In this document: positions 24,799 through 32,766 of the stretch, piece after piece
Position numbering within the stretch: position 1 is the stretch's first letter
How the letters are laid out: the number at the start of each line of letters is the position of its first letter
From: a virus
Reading direction: 5' to 3' (one strand)
Length of the DNA: 45,320 nt
IMG/VR virus record: IMGVR_UViG_3300009180_002798
Span: 1 to 45,320 of that record
Program-made: the position numbers and the translations under genes
Notes under the pieces: generated by a model
Seen by the model: the letters and a program-made list of their open reading frames with translations, nothing else
The model's database searches: none
Told to the model about the DNA's origin: nothing

Positions 24799-25508
24799 AA
24801 ATATTAATTCCAATGGCAGGAGAAGGTAGTCGATTTGCCAAAGAAGGGTACACTTTTCCAAAACCTTTGATTGATGTTGATGGCAAACCAATGATTCAAG
24901 TGGTTGTTGAAAATCTTGATTTTGATGCCACTTACATTTTCTTAGTTCGCAAAGAACATCTACAAAAGTATAGCGGTTTAAAAACCACATTAGATAGAAT
25001 TACTAATGGTAAGTTTAAGATAGTAGAAGTTGACGGCCTGACCGAAGGAGCAGCTTGTACTGCTTTGCTTGCCAAAGAACTTATAAACGACGATGAAGAA
25101 TTGCTGATTGCTAATTCCGATCAGGTTCTTGAGTATTCTGCAGAAAACTTTAAACTACTAAAATCTTTAACTGCTGCAGACGGAATTGTGTTTACTTTTA
25201 ATGCGGTCCATCCTAAATGGTCATTTGTTCGAGTCAATTCTCGTGGTATAATCACAGAACTACAAGAAAAGAATCCTATTTCAAATATAGCAACTTGTGG
25301 TATTTACTGGTATCGAAAAGGTTCAGAGTTTGTTAAATACGCAGAACAAATGATCAGCAAAAACATCAGAGTCAATAATGAGTTTTATGTAGCTCCGGTA
25401 TATAATGAATACGTAGCAGACGGAAAAATGTTGATTCCATTCTACGTAGATAAGATGCACGGTATTGGTACTCCAGAAGATCTTAACGCTTACTTGAAAC
25501 AAAAATGA
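24795..25508 (+). CDS. Sugar-phosphate nucleotidyltransferase
   Basis: Encodes 237 residues. ILIPMAGEGSRFAKEGYTFPKPLIDVDGKPMI is the nucleotide-binding signature (G-x-G-x-R, PKP) of enzymes that make NDP-sugars from sugar 1-phosphates. LLIANSDQVLEYS is the metal-binding region, and the C-terminus ends MHGIGTPEDLNAYL, also typical. It would supply the activated sugar for the dehydratase at 28815 and the transferases around it. Whether the nucleotide is dTDP, CDP or GDP cannot be told from sequence. It overlaps genes on both sides by 4 nt. Confidence 0.92.
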   Translation: MKILIPMAGEGSRFAKEGYTFPKPLIDVDGKPMIQVVVENLDFDATYIFLVRKEHLQKYSGLKTTLDRITNGKFKIVEVDGLTEGAACTALLAKELINDDEELLIANSDQVLEYSAENFKLLKSLTAADGIVFTFNAVHPKWSFVRVNSRGIITELQEKNPISNIATCGIYWYRKGSEFVKYAEQMISKNIRVNNEFYVAPVYNEYVADGKMLIPFYVDKMHGIGTPEDLNAYLKQK

Positions 25509-25816
25509 ACTTAGAAGAATTTACAAAGGGATGGCTGGTTGGAGACTTTGAACCTGCACTATTCAAAACCAAAGACATTGAAGTTGGTATTAAATATTAT
25601 AAAGCAGGAGACAAAGAAGAAAAGCACTATCATAAAGTGGCAACAGAATATAGTATAATTTTATACGGAACTGTTAGTATGCTTAACCAAACTTTTAAAC
25701 AAGGTCAAATAGTCACAGTACTTCCAGACGTAGAAAACAAATTTGAATGCTTGGAAGACGCGTGTATTGTTGTAATTAAAACTCCCTCCGTAATCGGAGA
25801 TAAATATATCACATAA
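25505..25816 (+). CDS. Small cupin protein, possible sugar isomerase or epimerase
   Basis: Encodes 103 residues, a single cupin barrel. KYYKAGDKEEKHYHKVATEYSIILYGTVSM is cupin motif 1 (H-x-H ... E ... G), and VTVLPDVENKFECLEDACIVVIKTPS is motif 2 with the His largely missing. Cupins next to nucleotidyltransferase and dehydratase genes often isomerise NDP-sugars. This one is short compared with RmlC-type 3,5-epimerases, so the exact role is open. It overlaps the nucleotidyltransferase by 4 nt and is likely co-translated with it. Confidence 0.82.
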   Translation: MNLEEFTKGWLVGDFEPALFKTKDIEVGIKYYKAGDKEEKHYHKVATEYSIILYGTVSMLNQTFKQGQIVTVLPDVENKFECLEDACIVVIKTPSVIGDKYIT

Positions 25817-25827
25817 GGATCTACATC

Positions 25828-26586
25828 ATGACACCAAAAGTTGGTATTGCGCTTTTAAACTATAATCTGCCAGAAGAAACTGATTACGTATATGAGAGTC
25901 TTGTTAAAAATTTAAACAGGACAAATTATGAAATTTGTGTAGTTGATAACGCTTCAGATAAAGCTGCACCATCAAAATATACTACAATAAAGTCTTTGGT
26001 AAACACACGAACGATGGGTGCTATTTTACTGGGTGCTCATTATTTTAATAGAAAACCAGATGTTAAATACGTATTTTATTTTCATAATGACATGACATTT
26101 AAAGATGGACCAGATATCCTTTACGATATGGTTCAATTTATGGAAGCTAATGAACAAGTAGCTGTAGTCCATCCTGCCTTAAATCAAGAAGCAACTAAAA
26201 TTTGGATTGGTGATCGCTTTACTGTATACGATCCAACAAGTAATAACGCGTTTAGACGAGTAATGCCAAATAAACACGGCGTTATTAATATGGATGACAC
26301 ATCTCCAATTCTTGTCAGAAAGTCCGATTGGAATCTTGTTGGTGGTCAGGATCCCAGATTAACCCGTTGTTACGGTTCTGGTAAAGATTTTTACACTAGT
26401 CTACATCGAGCAGGAAAAGAAATTTATATGTACGATGGTGTCGTTATTAATCATCACGGTCAATACACTTATCAAAAACAAGTGGGTGATGAATCGTATA
26501 ATAATTTAGACCGAGAAGCGTATAAGGAAATGGAAACAGTAATGTCAGAAAAGTATGGCCCGAATTGGAATTTTGAATTTAAATGA
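25828..26586 (+). CDS. GT2-like glycosyltransferase, paralogue C
   Basis: Encodes 252 residues and is the third paralogue of the proteins at 22051 and 22802. It shares NYNLPEETDYVYESLVKNL, YEICVVDNAS, SKYTTIKSL and the C-terminal EKYGPNWNFEF. Its metal site is VFYFHNDMTF, and the acceptor side has DDTSPILVRKSDWNLVGGQDPRLTRCYGSGKDFYTSLHRAG. It differs most in the middle third, so it probably acts on a different sugar. The ATG follows AAGGAT after a short gap from the cupin. Confidence 0.85.
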   Translation: MTPKVGIALLNYNLPEETDYVYESLVKNLNRTNYEICVVDNASDKAAPSKYTTIKSLVNTRTMGAILLGAHYFNRKPDVKYVFYFHNDMTFKDGPDILYDMVQFMEANEQVAVVHPALNQEATKIWIGDRFTVYDPTSNNAFRRVMPNKHGVINMDDTSPILVRKSDWNLVGGQDPRLTRCYGSGKDFYTSLHRAGKEIYMYDGVVINHHGQYTYQKQVGDESYNNLDREAYKEMETVMSEKYGPNWNFEFK

Positions 26587-27374
26587 ACGATCTAATAATA
26601 GCAATACCTGTTGGTGTATCATCTCCCGGAACTCCGGTTGTTGGTTATTTAAAGGAATGTTTACAATCACTAAAAAATCAAAAAACTTCCTACAAATATA
26701 AAGTTGTTATTGCTTCTGATAATAATGTATCTAAAGAATCTATGGATTGTATGTTGGAATCTGGATTTGATATGCAATTATACGAGCCATATTACTTTAT
26801 GCGAAGAGGTTGTATTTGGAAAAAAATTTACGATCAGTGGTCAAATTTTGAAACCAAGTATGTTGCTTTTTGTCATTACGATGATATGTGGAGTGAAAAT
26901 AAAATTCAAAGTCAATTAGACCTAATGGAACAAAATTCATTAGAACTGTCTTGGAGTAGAGTACAAGCAATTAACGATAAAAGCCAAATTGTTTCTGGTG
27001 ATCTAGCTAGATATCAAAATTTAAATAAAGATTCATTAAAAAATGGTGGAAGTTATGCGTTTTCGCATTCTAGTATAATTAAAAAACAATCACTTTTTAA
27101 TACAGGAATTTTATCTAAAATAGAAAAAGCAGCAGCAATATACGAGGGCCTGCAATTTGTGTATTCACATAAACTAAAAGGAACAAAAGACAACAATTGT
27201 ACTTTTTATCACAGAGTACACGGTGACAGTGTTTCTAACCAGTTTCACACAGAAACCGAATTCATGAAAGAACAAAGAATCATTGCCGATTATTCTGTTC
27301 AACAAGTAATGAAAGATGCAGATGAAGTTTATATTGATGAAATTAAAAACGAGATTGAAAAATACTTAACTTAG
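26583..27374 (+). CDS. GT2-like glycosyltransferase
   Basis: Encodes 263 residues. LIIAIPVGVSSPGTPVVGYLKECLQSLKNQ is an extended GT2 start and YKVVIASDNNVSKES the second strand. YVAFCHYDDMWSENKI holds the DD of the metal site. YAFSHSSIIKKQSLFNTGILSKIEKAAAIYEGL and the end CTFYHRVHGDSVS (R-x-H) complete the pattern. An AT-rich gap follows that contains the late promoter at 27405, so this gene may end the upstream transcription unit. No terminator hairpin is seen. Confidence 0.82.
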   Translation: MNDLIIAIPVGVSSPGTPVVGYLKECLQSLKNQKTSYKYKVVIASDNNVSKESMDCMLESGFDMQLYEPYYFMRRGCIWKKIYDQWSNFETKYVAFCHYDDMWSENKIQSQLDLMEQNSLELSWSRVQAINDKSQIVSGDLARYQNLNKDSLKNGGSYAFSHSSIIKKQSLFNTGILSKIEKAAAIYEGLQFVYSHKLKGTKDNNCTFYHRVHGDSVSNQFHTETEFMKEQRIIADYSVQQVMKDADEVYIDEIKNEIEKYLT

Positions 27375-27404
27375 TATTTTTATTTAAAAAAATAATTAAC
27401 AGCA

Positions 27405-27412
27405 TATAAATA
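27405..27412 (+). promoter_or_regulatory. T4-type late promoter (TATAAATA) inside the sugar cluster
   Basis: A perfect TATAAATA lies in the 80 nt gap before the gene at 27455. The predicted start is near 27418, giving a 37 nt leader with a TAAGGA ribosome site. It would put the second part of the sugar cluster, and possibly the fibre genes beyond, under late control. Confidence 0.8.
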
Positions 27413-27454
27413 TATGTAATCAGCTATTGATTGAACTTATTAAGGATTTATATA

Positions 27455-28387
27455 ATGAAAAAAATTGGTATTTATTGTTTAGCTTCTAGACGACCTGATT
27501 TTTATGTGGCTCACGCCAAGCAACTTGCAAACTGCAGTAATAAAGATTTTCATTTTTATCTGCTTGCCAATAATTACACTCAAGAACAAATTCAAGAAAT
27601 ACAAGACACGTTAAAGGATAACGTTTCATTGTTTAAAGCTGGCCCTCCAATAATTTCAAATTATATGGATAAAATTATGTTTGGTATTTCACAAAAGCAC
27701 GAATATGCCATAAAGCATGACGAAGATTGTTTTATGCTTTCTGAGTCTTGGGACAGACTATTCGCACTAGCAGATCAAATGGATGAAAATGATTTATGTG
27801 CAACCGGTGTCATTTCAAACGGAATTCCAACATGTGATTTATTTTTAGAACACCATACTCCAGAAATTAAAGACGAGCTATTTAATGATTTTTGTAATAT
27901 AAAGTTAGCTGGAAAAGGAGATGGTGCAGACTATTCTTCTTTAGATGAAAACTATGCAAAATGGGATCCACAACATTTCTTTAATAAGGTGAAGAATTTC
28001 AATCATCATTATAAAGGCATTCATCCAGTAAGAGTCAGCTTAGATGCTGTAAAGAAGATAAACAAATATATTGTTGATAATTTTAAACAAGTGATGACAC
28101 CAAAAAATACTGGTATTATAAAGGATAATACAAAGTATCCGTATTTTTGTAATGGTGTAAAACTAATACGATCAAGTGAGTGGAAAACTATAGTAGAAGA
28201 TAAAACTCTCTATGTTGACGGTTTCGATGAAGTTCCATTGAATAAGTATAGAGATAAAACCAAAAAGAATTTAGTAATTGATACTGGAATACCAATTATC
28301 CATACAATGTATAATTGGACTCCAGACTGGAATTACGAATTTGCTTTAATTAAAGAAATTTGTAAAAAAGCAGACGAACTATTATGA
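27455..28387 (+). CDS. Putative glycosyltransferase, unassigned family
   Basis: Encodes 310 residues. KKIGIYCLASRRPDFYVAHAKQLANCSNKDFHFYLLANNY resembles the first nucleotide-binding half of GT-A enzymes, and YAIKHDEDCFMLSESWDRLF has an acidic D-E-D in the position of DxD. The rest is charged and globular, with HTMYNWTPDWNYEFALIKEIC at the end. The family is not recognised, so the call rests on the pattern and the neighbours. I use the ATG at 27455 (ribosome site TAAGGA), not the upstream TTG at 27431, which has none. It is the first gene behind the late promoter at 27405. Confidence 0.7.
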   Translation: MKKIGIYCLASRRPDFYVAHAKQLANCSNKDFHFYLLANNYTQEQIQEIQDTLKDNVSLFKAGPPIISNYMDKIMFGISQKHEYAIKHDEDCFMLSESWDRLFALADQMDENDLCATGVISNGIPTCDLFLEHHTPEIKDELFNDFCNIKLAGKGDGADYSSLDENYAKWDPQHFFNKVKNFNHHYKGIHPVRVSLDAVKKINKYIVDNFKQVMTPKNTGIIKDNTKYPYFCNGVKLIRSSEWKTIVEDKTLYVDGFDEVPLNKYRDKTKKNLVIDTGIPIIHTMYNWTPDWNYEFALIKEICKKADELL

Positions 28388-28797
28388 AAATAATTTCACA
28401 TAGAGGAAATTTAGAGGGAATAACTCCTGATGAAAATCGCCCAGACTATGTGAATAACACACTTCAAACTGGTTTTGATGTAGAAGTAGATGTTTGGTTA
28501 ATTAACAATGAATTGTTTTTGGGTCATGATGAGCCACAATATAAAATTAATAATAAGTTTTTACTTAATGATAAATTGTGGTGCCATGCAAAAAACAAAG
28601 ACGCATTTCAATATATGTTAAATAACAGTATTCATTGCTTTTGGCACGAACAAGATAAATTTACTCTTACTAGTAAAGGAATTCCTTGGTGCTATCCGGG
28701 CAATTACATGAAAAATGGTATAACAGTAGAATTAGTAAAAACTAAAATACCAACAGTTATGGGGATCTGTACAGACTATCCAAAAAATTGGATTTAA
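28384..28797 (+). CDS. Short GDPD-like phosphodiesterase domain protein
   Basis: Encodes 137 residues. KIISHRGNLEG (catalytic H-R-G), GFDVEVDVWLINNELFLGHDEPQYKI (the E-x-D metal ligands and the second His in L-G-H-D) are the hallmarks of glycerophosphodiester phosphodiesterase TIM barrels. Full enzymes have about 240 or more residues, so half of the barrel is missing or compressed. WCHAKNKDAFQYMLNN and CFWHEQDKFTLTSKG continue the strand/helix pattern. It may release a phosphodiester substituent, or be a binding relic. It overlaps the previous stop (ATGA). Confidence 0.78.
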   Translation: MKIISHRGNLEGITPDENRPDYVNNTLQTGFDVEVDVWLINNELFLGHDEPQYKINNKFLLNDKLWCHAKNKDAFQYMLNNSIHCFWHEQDKFTLTSKGIPWCYPGNYMKNGITVELVKTKIPTVMGICTDYPKNWI

Positions 28798-28814
28798 TTA
28801 TAAAGGTATAAACT

Positions 28815-29834
28815 ATGAAGAGAGTATTGATAACAGGCGGTGCTGGTTTTATTGGTCATCATGTAGTAGATCATTTTTTACAAAAAACTGATTGTGAAAT
28901 AGTAGTTTTAGATCGTTTAGATTTTTCTGGTAATTTAAATCGTTTAGATGAAGTACTGGAAACTCAACCTCACAACAAAAAGAGAGTAAAGGTTGTATTC
29001 CACGATTTAAAGGCAGAAATCAATCCATTAGTTTCTACCTTTATAGGTAAATGTGACACCATTCTACATCTTGCTGCTGCATCACATGTAGACAGATCAA
29101 TTACACATCCACTAGAATTCATTCATGATAATATCATTGGTACAGCAAATTTATTAGAATATGCAAGAAAGAGTGAAGGACTAGAAAGATTTTTATATTT
29201 TAGTACCGATGAAATCTTTGGAGCAGCACCTAATGGCGTGGATTATAAAGAACGAGATCGTTATAATTCTACAAATCCATATTCAGCATCAAAGGCAGCA
29301 GGCGAAGAACTATGTGTAGCTTACGAGAATACTTATAAGATGCCTATGATTGTTACACATACTATGAATGTATTTGGCGAAAGACAAACACCAGAAAAAT
29401 TTATTCCATTATGCATACGAAAAGTATTTAATAATGAAAAGGTGACTATTCACTCGGATCCAACAAAGACACAGGCTGGTAGCAGATTCTACATTCACGC
29501 AAATGATGTTGCTGTTGCTCTATTATTCTTGTTAACTAATAATTTCAAGACAGAATCCGATTTTGGTGGTGCTAAATGTGCAAAATTTAATATTGTCGGA
29601 AAAGAAGAAATAGACAATTTAACTTTAGCAAAAATGATTGCAGCAGCACAAAATAAAGAATTGAATTATGAGATGGTAGATTTTCACAGCACACGTCCCG
29701 GACATGATATGCGATACGCATTATCTGGGGAACTAATGAAGTCTTTAGGATTTGAGCCAAAGATTTCGTTGTCAGATAGAATTAAACAAGTTTCTGACTG
29801 GTACATCAAAAATCCAAAATGGTTGCAATTATGA
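28815..29834 (+). CDS. NAD-dependent NDP-sugar 4,6-dehydratase-like (RmlB family)
   Basis: Encodes 339 residues, an extended SDR. RVLITGGAGFIGHHVVDHFL is the NAD-binding G-x-x-G-x-x-G; LHLAAASHVDRSITHPLEFI and the STDEIFG segment are typical of dTDP-glucose 4,6-dehydratases. The catalytic Y-x-x-x-K is in NPYSASKAAGEEL. RPGHDMRYALSGELMKSLGFEP near the end matches the RmlB-type C-terminal domain ('RPGHD.RY'). It would convert an NDP-hexose to the 4-keto-6-deoxy sugar that the C-methyltransferase downstream could use. The ATG has AAGG upstream. Confidence 0.94.
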   Translation: MKRVLITGGAGFIGHHVVDHFLQKTDCEIVVLDRLDFSGNLNRLDEVLETQPHNKKRVKVVFHDLKAEINPLVSTFIGKCDTILHLAAASHVDRSITHPLEFIHDNIIGTANLLEYARKSEGLERFLYFSTDEIFGAAPNGVDYKERDRYNSTNPYSASKAAGEELCVAYENTYKMPMIVTHTMNVFGERQTPEKFIPLCIRKVFNNEKVTIHSDPTKTQAGSRFYIHANDVAVALLFLLTNNFKTESDFGGAKCAKFNIVGKEEIDNLTLAKMIAAAQNKELNYEMVDFHSTRPGHDMRYALSGELMKSLGFEPKISLSDRIKQVSDWYIKNPKWLQL

Positions 29835-31060
29835 ATATCGATAAATGTAAACAAATAGACAGCTGTATTGCGTGTGGTAGTTCTAATATTTTAGAAGTTT
29901 TAGATTTAAAAACTCAACCATTAGCAAATTCTTTTAAAAATAGTAAATCAGAACAACAAGAAGAATACCCATTAAAATTAAATAAATGTCAAGATTGTCA
30001 CCATTTGCAGTTAAGTCATATGGTACATCCAGATGAATTATTTAAAAATTATTTGTATGTTTCTGGTACATCAAAAACACAGTTAAATTACTTTGAGTGG
30101 TTTGCAAAAATGGTTAGTGATAAGATTGCAAATAAACAAGGTAATATTTTAGATATTGGATGTAATGATGGTTCTCAATTAAATTATTTTAAATCTTTAG
30201 GATTTAAAACTTATGGAATAGATCCAGCAGAAAATTTACACAAAATAAGTTCTCAAAACCATAATGTTATTTGTGATTATTTTAATACAACAAATACTCA
30301 TGATGGGGTAGAATACGATGCTATCATTTGCCAAAACGCATTTGCTCATAATTTTAATCAGTTAGAGTTTCTTAAAAAGTGTAAAACCATATTAAACGAT
30401 AATGGTTTAATATTAATAACAATATCACAAGCAGATATGGTAAAGAATAATGAATTTGATACAATTTATCATGAGCATTATTCTTATTATAATGTAAATT
30501 CTATGAAAACTATATGTGAACGAGCTGGGCTTCACTTAACGGATGTAATACAACACCCGATTCATGGTAACAGTTATATTTTTGTTATATCAAAAAATGG
30601 ATCCGAACAAAGCTTGTTTAAAATTAATAAACTAATAGAAGACGAAAAGAATATTGGATTATATGATGCGAAAAAGTATACAGAATACAGTAAAAATGCA
30701 AACAGCATAGCAATTCAATTTAAAGAAAAATTACAAGAATTAAAACAAGAAGGATATATTCTTATTGGTTATGGTTCACCAGCTAAAGGTAATACCATGT
30801 TAAATTTTTCTAAAGGAATATTAGATTTTATTATTGACGACAATCCATTAAAACAAAATTTATTTACTCCTGGTAGTTCAATACAAATTCACTCAATAGA
30901 CCATTTAGATACCGTTAAAGATAATAACAAAATTTGTTTTGTTCCTCTTGCTTGGAATTTCTTCGATGAAATTAAAAATAAAATTAGTAACAAAAGACCA
31001 AAAAAAACAGACTTATATTTAAAATACTTCCCCAAAGTAAATGTAATAAAAAGTATTTGA
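29831..31060 (+). CDS. NDP-sugar C-methyltransferase (three-domain family)
   Basis: Encodes 409 residues from the ATG at 29831; an in-frame ATG at 29819 would add four. A zinc-binding N-terminal domain (C-I-A-C ... C-Q-D-C-H) precedes the SAM domain NILDIGCNDGSQLNYFKSLGF. The C-terminal domain has YILIGYGSPAKGNTMLNF and DFIIDDNPLKQNLFTPGS. These three parts define the sugar 3-C-methyltransferases acting on 4-keto deoxysugars (TylC3/NovU type). It directly follows the dehydratase gene, with an ATGA overlap, so the two probably work in sequence. Product sugar unknown. Confidence 0.92.
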   Translation: MNIDKCKQIDSCIACGSSNILEVLDLKTQPLANSFKNSKSEQQEEYPLKLNKCQDCHHLQLSHMVHPDELFKNYLYVSGTSKTQLNYFEWFAKMVSDKIANKQGNILDIGCNDGSQLNYFKSLGFKTYGIDPAENLHKISSQNHNVICDYFNTTNTHDGVEYDAIICQNAFAHNFNQLEFLKKCKTILNDNGLILITISQADMVKNNEFDTIYHEHYSYYNVNSMKTICERAGLHLTDVIQHPIHGNSYIFVISKNGSEQSLFKINKLIEDEKNIGLYDAKKYTEYSKNANSIAIQFKEKLQELKQEGYILIGYGSPAKGNTMLNFSKGILDFIIDDNPLKQNLFTPGSSIQIHSIDHLDTVKDNNKICFVPLAWNFFDEIKNKISNKRPKKTDLYLKYFPKVNVIKSI

Positions 31061-31090
31061 AGTTTATATATACCTGTGGAGATTTAAATA

Positions 31091-32335
31091 ATGCCTAAAT
31101 TATGTCTGTCAATGATCGTAAAGAATGAAACTCACATTATTAAAGAGTGTTTTGATACCGTCTATAAGAATATAGATTATTGGGTGATTGTGGATACAGG
31201 TTCCACAGACGGCACTCAAGAATTAATCAAACAGTACTTTGCAGAAAAAGGCATTCCAGGCGAACTACATGAACGCCCATGGGTCAGTTTCGGTCATAAT
31301 CGTTCAGAAGCTCTGGCTCTTTGTGATGGTAAAGCTGATTGGGCTTGGATGATTGACGCAGACGATTATGTTGATGGTGCTTTATCATTTCCAACACAAA
31401 TAGTAGAAGAAGTTGATGGATTTGCGCTAAAGTTCCGAAGACAAGACTTTGCTTGGTGGAGAACTCAAATCTTCCGTACAGGAAGAGGATGGAAATACTT
31501 TGGTGTACTTCACGAATACCCTTCACTAGAAGGCAAACAACCAAACATCGCAAAACTGGAAGGCAATTACGCAATAGTTGCTCGCACCATGGGTGCCCGT
31601 AATCTTAATATTACTCCGGTAGAGAAGTACAAGAAAGATGCAGAGCTGTTAGAAAAGGCTCTAATAGACGAACCAACCAATGTTCGTTACCAGTTTTATC
31701 TTGCTCAAAGTTATTTTGACTCACAACAATGGGATAAAGCAGAAGCTGCTTACATCAAACGAGTTGAAATGGGTGGTTGGGAAGAAGAACAGTTCTACGC
31801 TGCTTATCGTATAGGTATGTGCCGAGGACTGCAGGAAAAGCCTTGGATAGAAATTCAACAAGCTTTCTTGGAAGCATGGGAGCTTAGACCAACTCGTGCA
31901 GAACCTCTACACCAGATTGCCAGAGTTTACAGACTTATGGGTCATCCTCGTTTAGGATTTCTTTACGCTAAAATGGCAGCAGATATTCCCTATCCAGCAG
32001 ACGATATTTTATTCGTATCTGAGGACGTGTATCAATGGGGTATTTTGGATGAAATTGGGTCAACCGCATTCTACGCCGGTAAGCCTCATATGGGATACGC
32101 AGCCTGTAAGAAATTACTAGTGGAAAATCGACTACCTGCTGATCATGTAGATCGTGTTCAAGGTAACTTGAGTCAATACTTGAAGTTCTTTGAAGACACC
32201 AAGCAAATGGAAGTTATTCATCAAATGAATAATCAAGCCCAAAAACAAAGTGAAAAACGGGATCATAAGCCTGCCATTTTTCCTGCCCAGCTACCAAAAA
32301 AGAAGTTTAAAGACAGAAAAGTAGCAAGCAGATAA
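31091..32335 (+). CDS. GT2 glycosyltransferase with helical repeat C-terminus
   Basis: Encodes 414 residues. LCLSMIVKNETHIIKECFDTV, YWVIVDTGSTDGTQELI and WAWMIDADDYVDG are the GT2 donor motifs (D-T-G-S-T-D, D-A-D-D). From about residue 185 the chain turns into TPR-like helices (VRYQFYLAQSYFDSQQWDKAEAAYIKRVEM and similar pairs), then a basic end. This fusion is common among enzymes modifying proteins or surface glycans. Its codon use is closer to the core genes than to the AT-rich cluster before it. GTGGAG serves as ribosome site. A TATATATA nearby is a weak promoter candidate at best. Confidence 0.92.
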   Translation: MPKLCLSMIVKNETHIIKECFDTVYKNIDYWVIVDTGSTDGTQELIKQYFAEKGIPGELHERPWVSFGHNRSEALALCDGKADWAWMIDADDYVDGALSFPTQIVEEVDGFALKFRRQDFAWWRTQIFRTGRGWKYFGVLHEYPSLEGKQPNIAKLEGNYAIVARTMGARNLNITPVEKYKKDAELLEKALIDEPTNVRYQFYLAQSYFDSQQWDKAEAAYIKRVEMGGWEEEQFYAAYRIGMCRGLQEKPWIEIQQAFLEAWELRPTRAEPLHQIARVYRLMGHPRLGFLYAKMAADIPYPADDILFVSEDVYQWGILDEIGSTAFYAGKPHMGYAACKKLLVENRLPADHVDRVQGNLSQYLKFFEDTKQMEVIHQMNNQAQKQSEKRDHKPAIFPAQLPKKKFKDRKVASR

Positions 32336-32349
32336 ATGATACATATTGT

Positions 32350-32757
32350 ATGGCAGCACAATACGATCTTGATGTAAATAAAAATTGTAATTTAAATACT
32401 TGGATACAGTATCTTTCTGATACTGATGTGGGTGTAGATCTTTCTAGTTATCGAGCAGAACTCAAAATAGAAAGATATAAAACTGCCACTTATCCATTAG
32501 TTTTTGCCAGTACAAATGGCGTAACTTACGGTTACACCGGTGCTAGTTCTCCTGGTACTGGAGCTCAATACGGAGGCATTCAATTAAATGTTAATTACAC
32601 AGGTGCATCTTTAAACGGTGGTATACTAATAGAATTAGATAAAGACACCACTAATTCATTGCCTGTTGGAAAATTATTTTACGATTTAAAACTTCTAGTT
32701 GGTTTAACTTACTCTGAAAAACTACTAGAAGGCAGACTTCAAGTAAATCCTGAATAA
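32350..32757 (+). CDS. Small beta-sandwich virion protein of the tail/fibre region
   Basis: Encodes 135 residues of alternating strands. YDLDVNKNCNLNTWIQYLSDTDVGVDLSSYRAELKIER, then LIELDKDTTNSLPVGKLFYDLKLL and LLEGRLQVNPE, follow a pattern frequent in small proteins at the head of phage fibre gene clusters. The pattern is an N-terminal 'YDL...G....W', S-Y-A-E/R-x-x-I-R, and a final 'LLEG...V.PE'. It probably connects fibres to the baseplate or contributes a coat domain. The ATG at 32350 has no ribosome site; GATAAATG 11 nt before it is a poor late-promoter match. Confidence 0.75.
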   Translation: MAAQYDLDVNKNCNLNTWIQYLSDTDVGVDLSSYRAELKIERYKTATYPLVFASTNGVTYGYTGASSPGTGAQYGGIQLNVNYTGASLNGGILIELDKDTTNSLPVGKLFYDLKLLVGLTYSEKLLEGRLQVNPE

Positions 32758-32766
32758 GGAAACACT

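Noticed and set aside
26704-26919. Open + frame inside the glycosyltransferase at 26583
   Set aside because: No ribosome site, low-complexity product, and fully contained in a clearly real gene.
31065-31072. TATATATA before the TPR glycosyltransferase as a late promoter
   Set aside because: It differs from TATAAATA at a position that is nearly invariant in T4 late promoters, and the gene has its own ribosome site and may be read from 27405.
32331-32338. GATAAATG before 32350 as a late promoter
   Set aside because: Two mismatches to TATAAATA and a spacing unlike both the leaderless and the leadered late genes.
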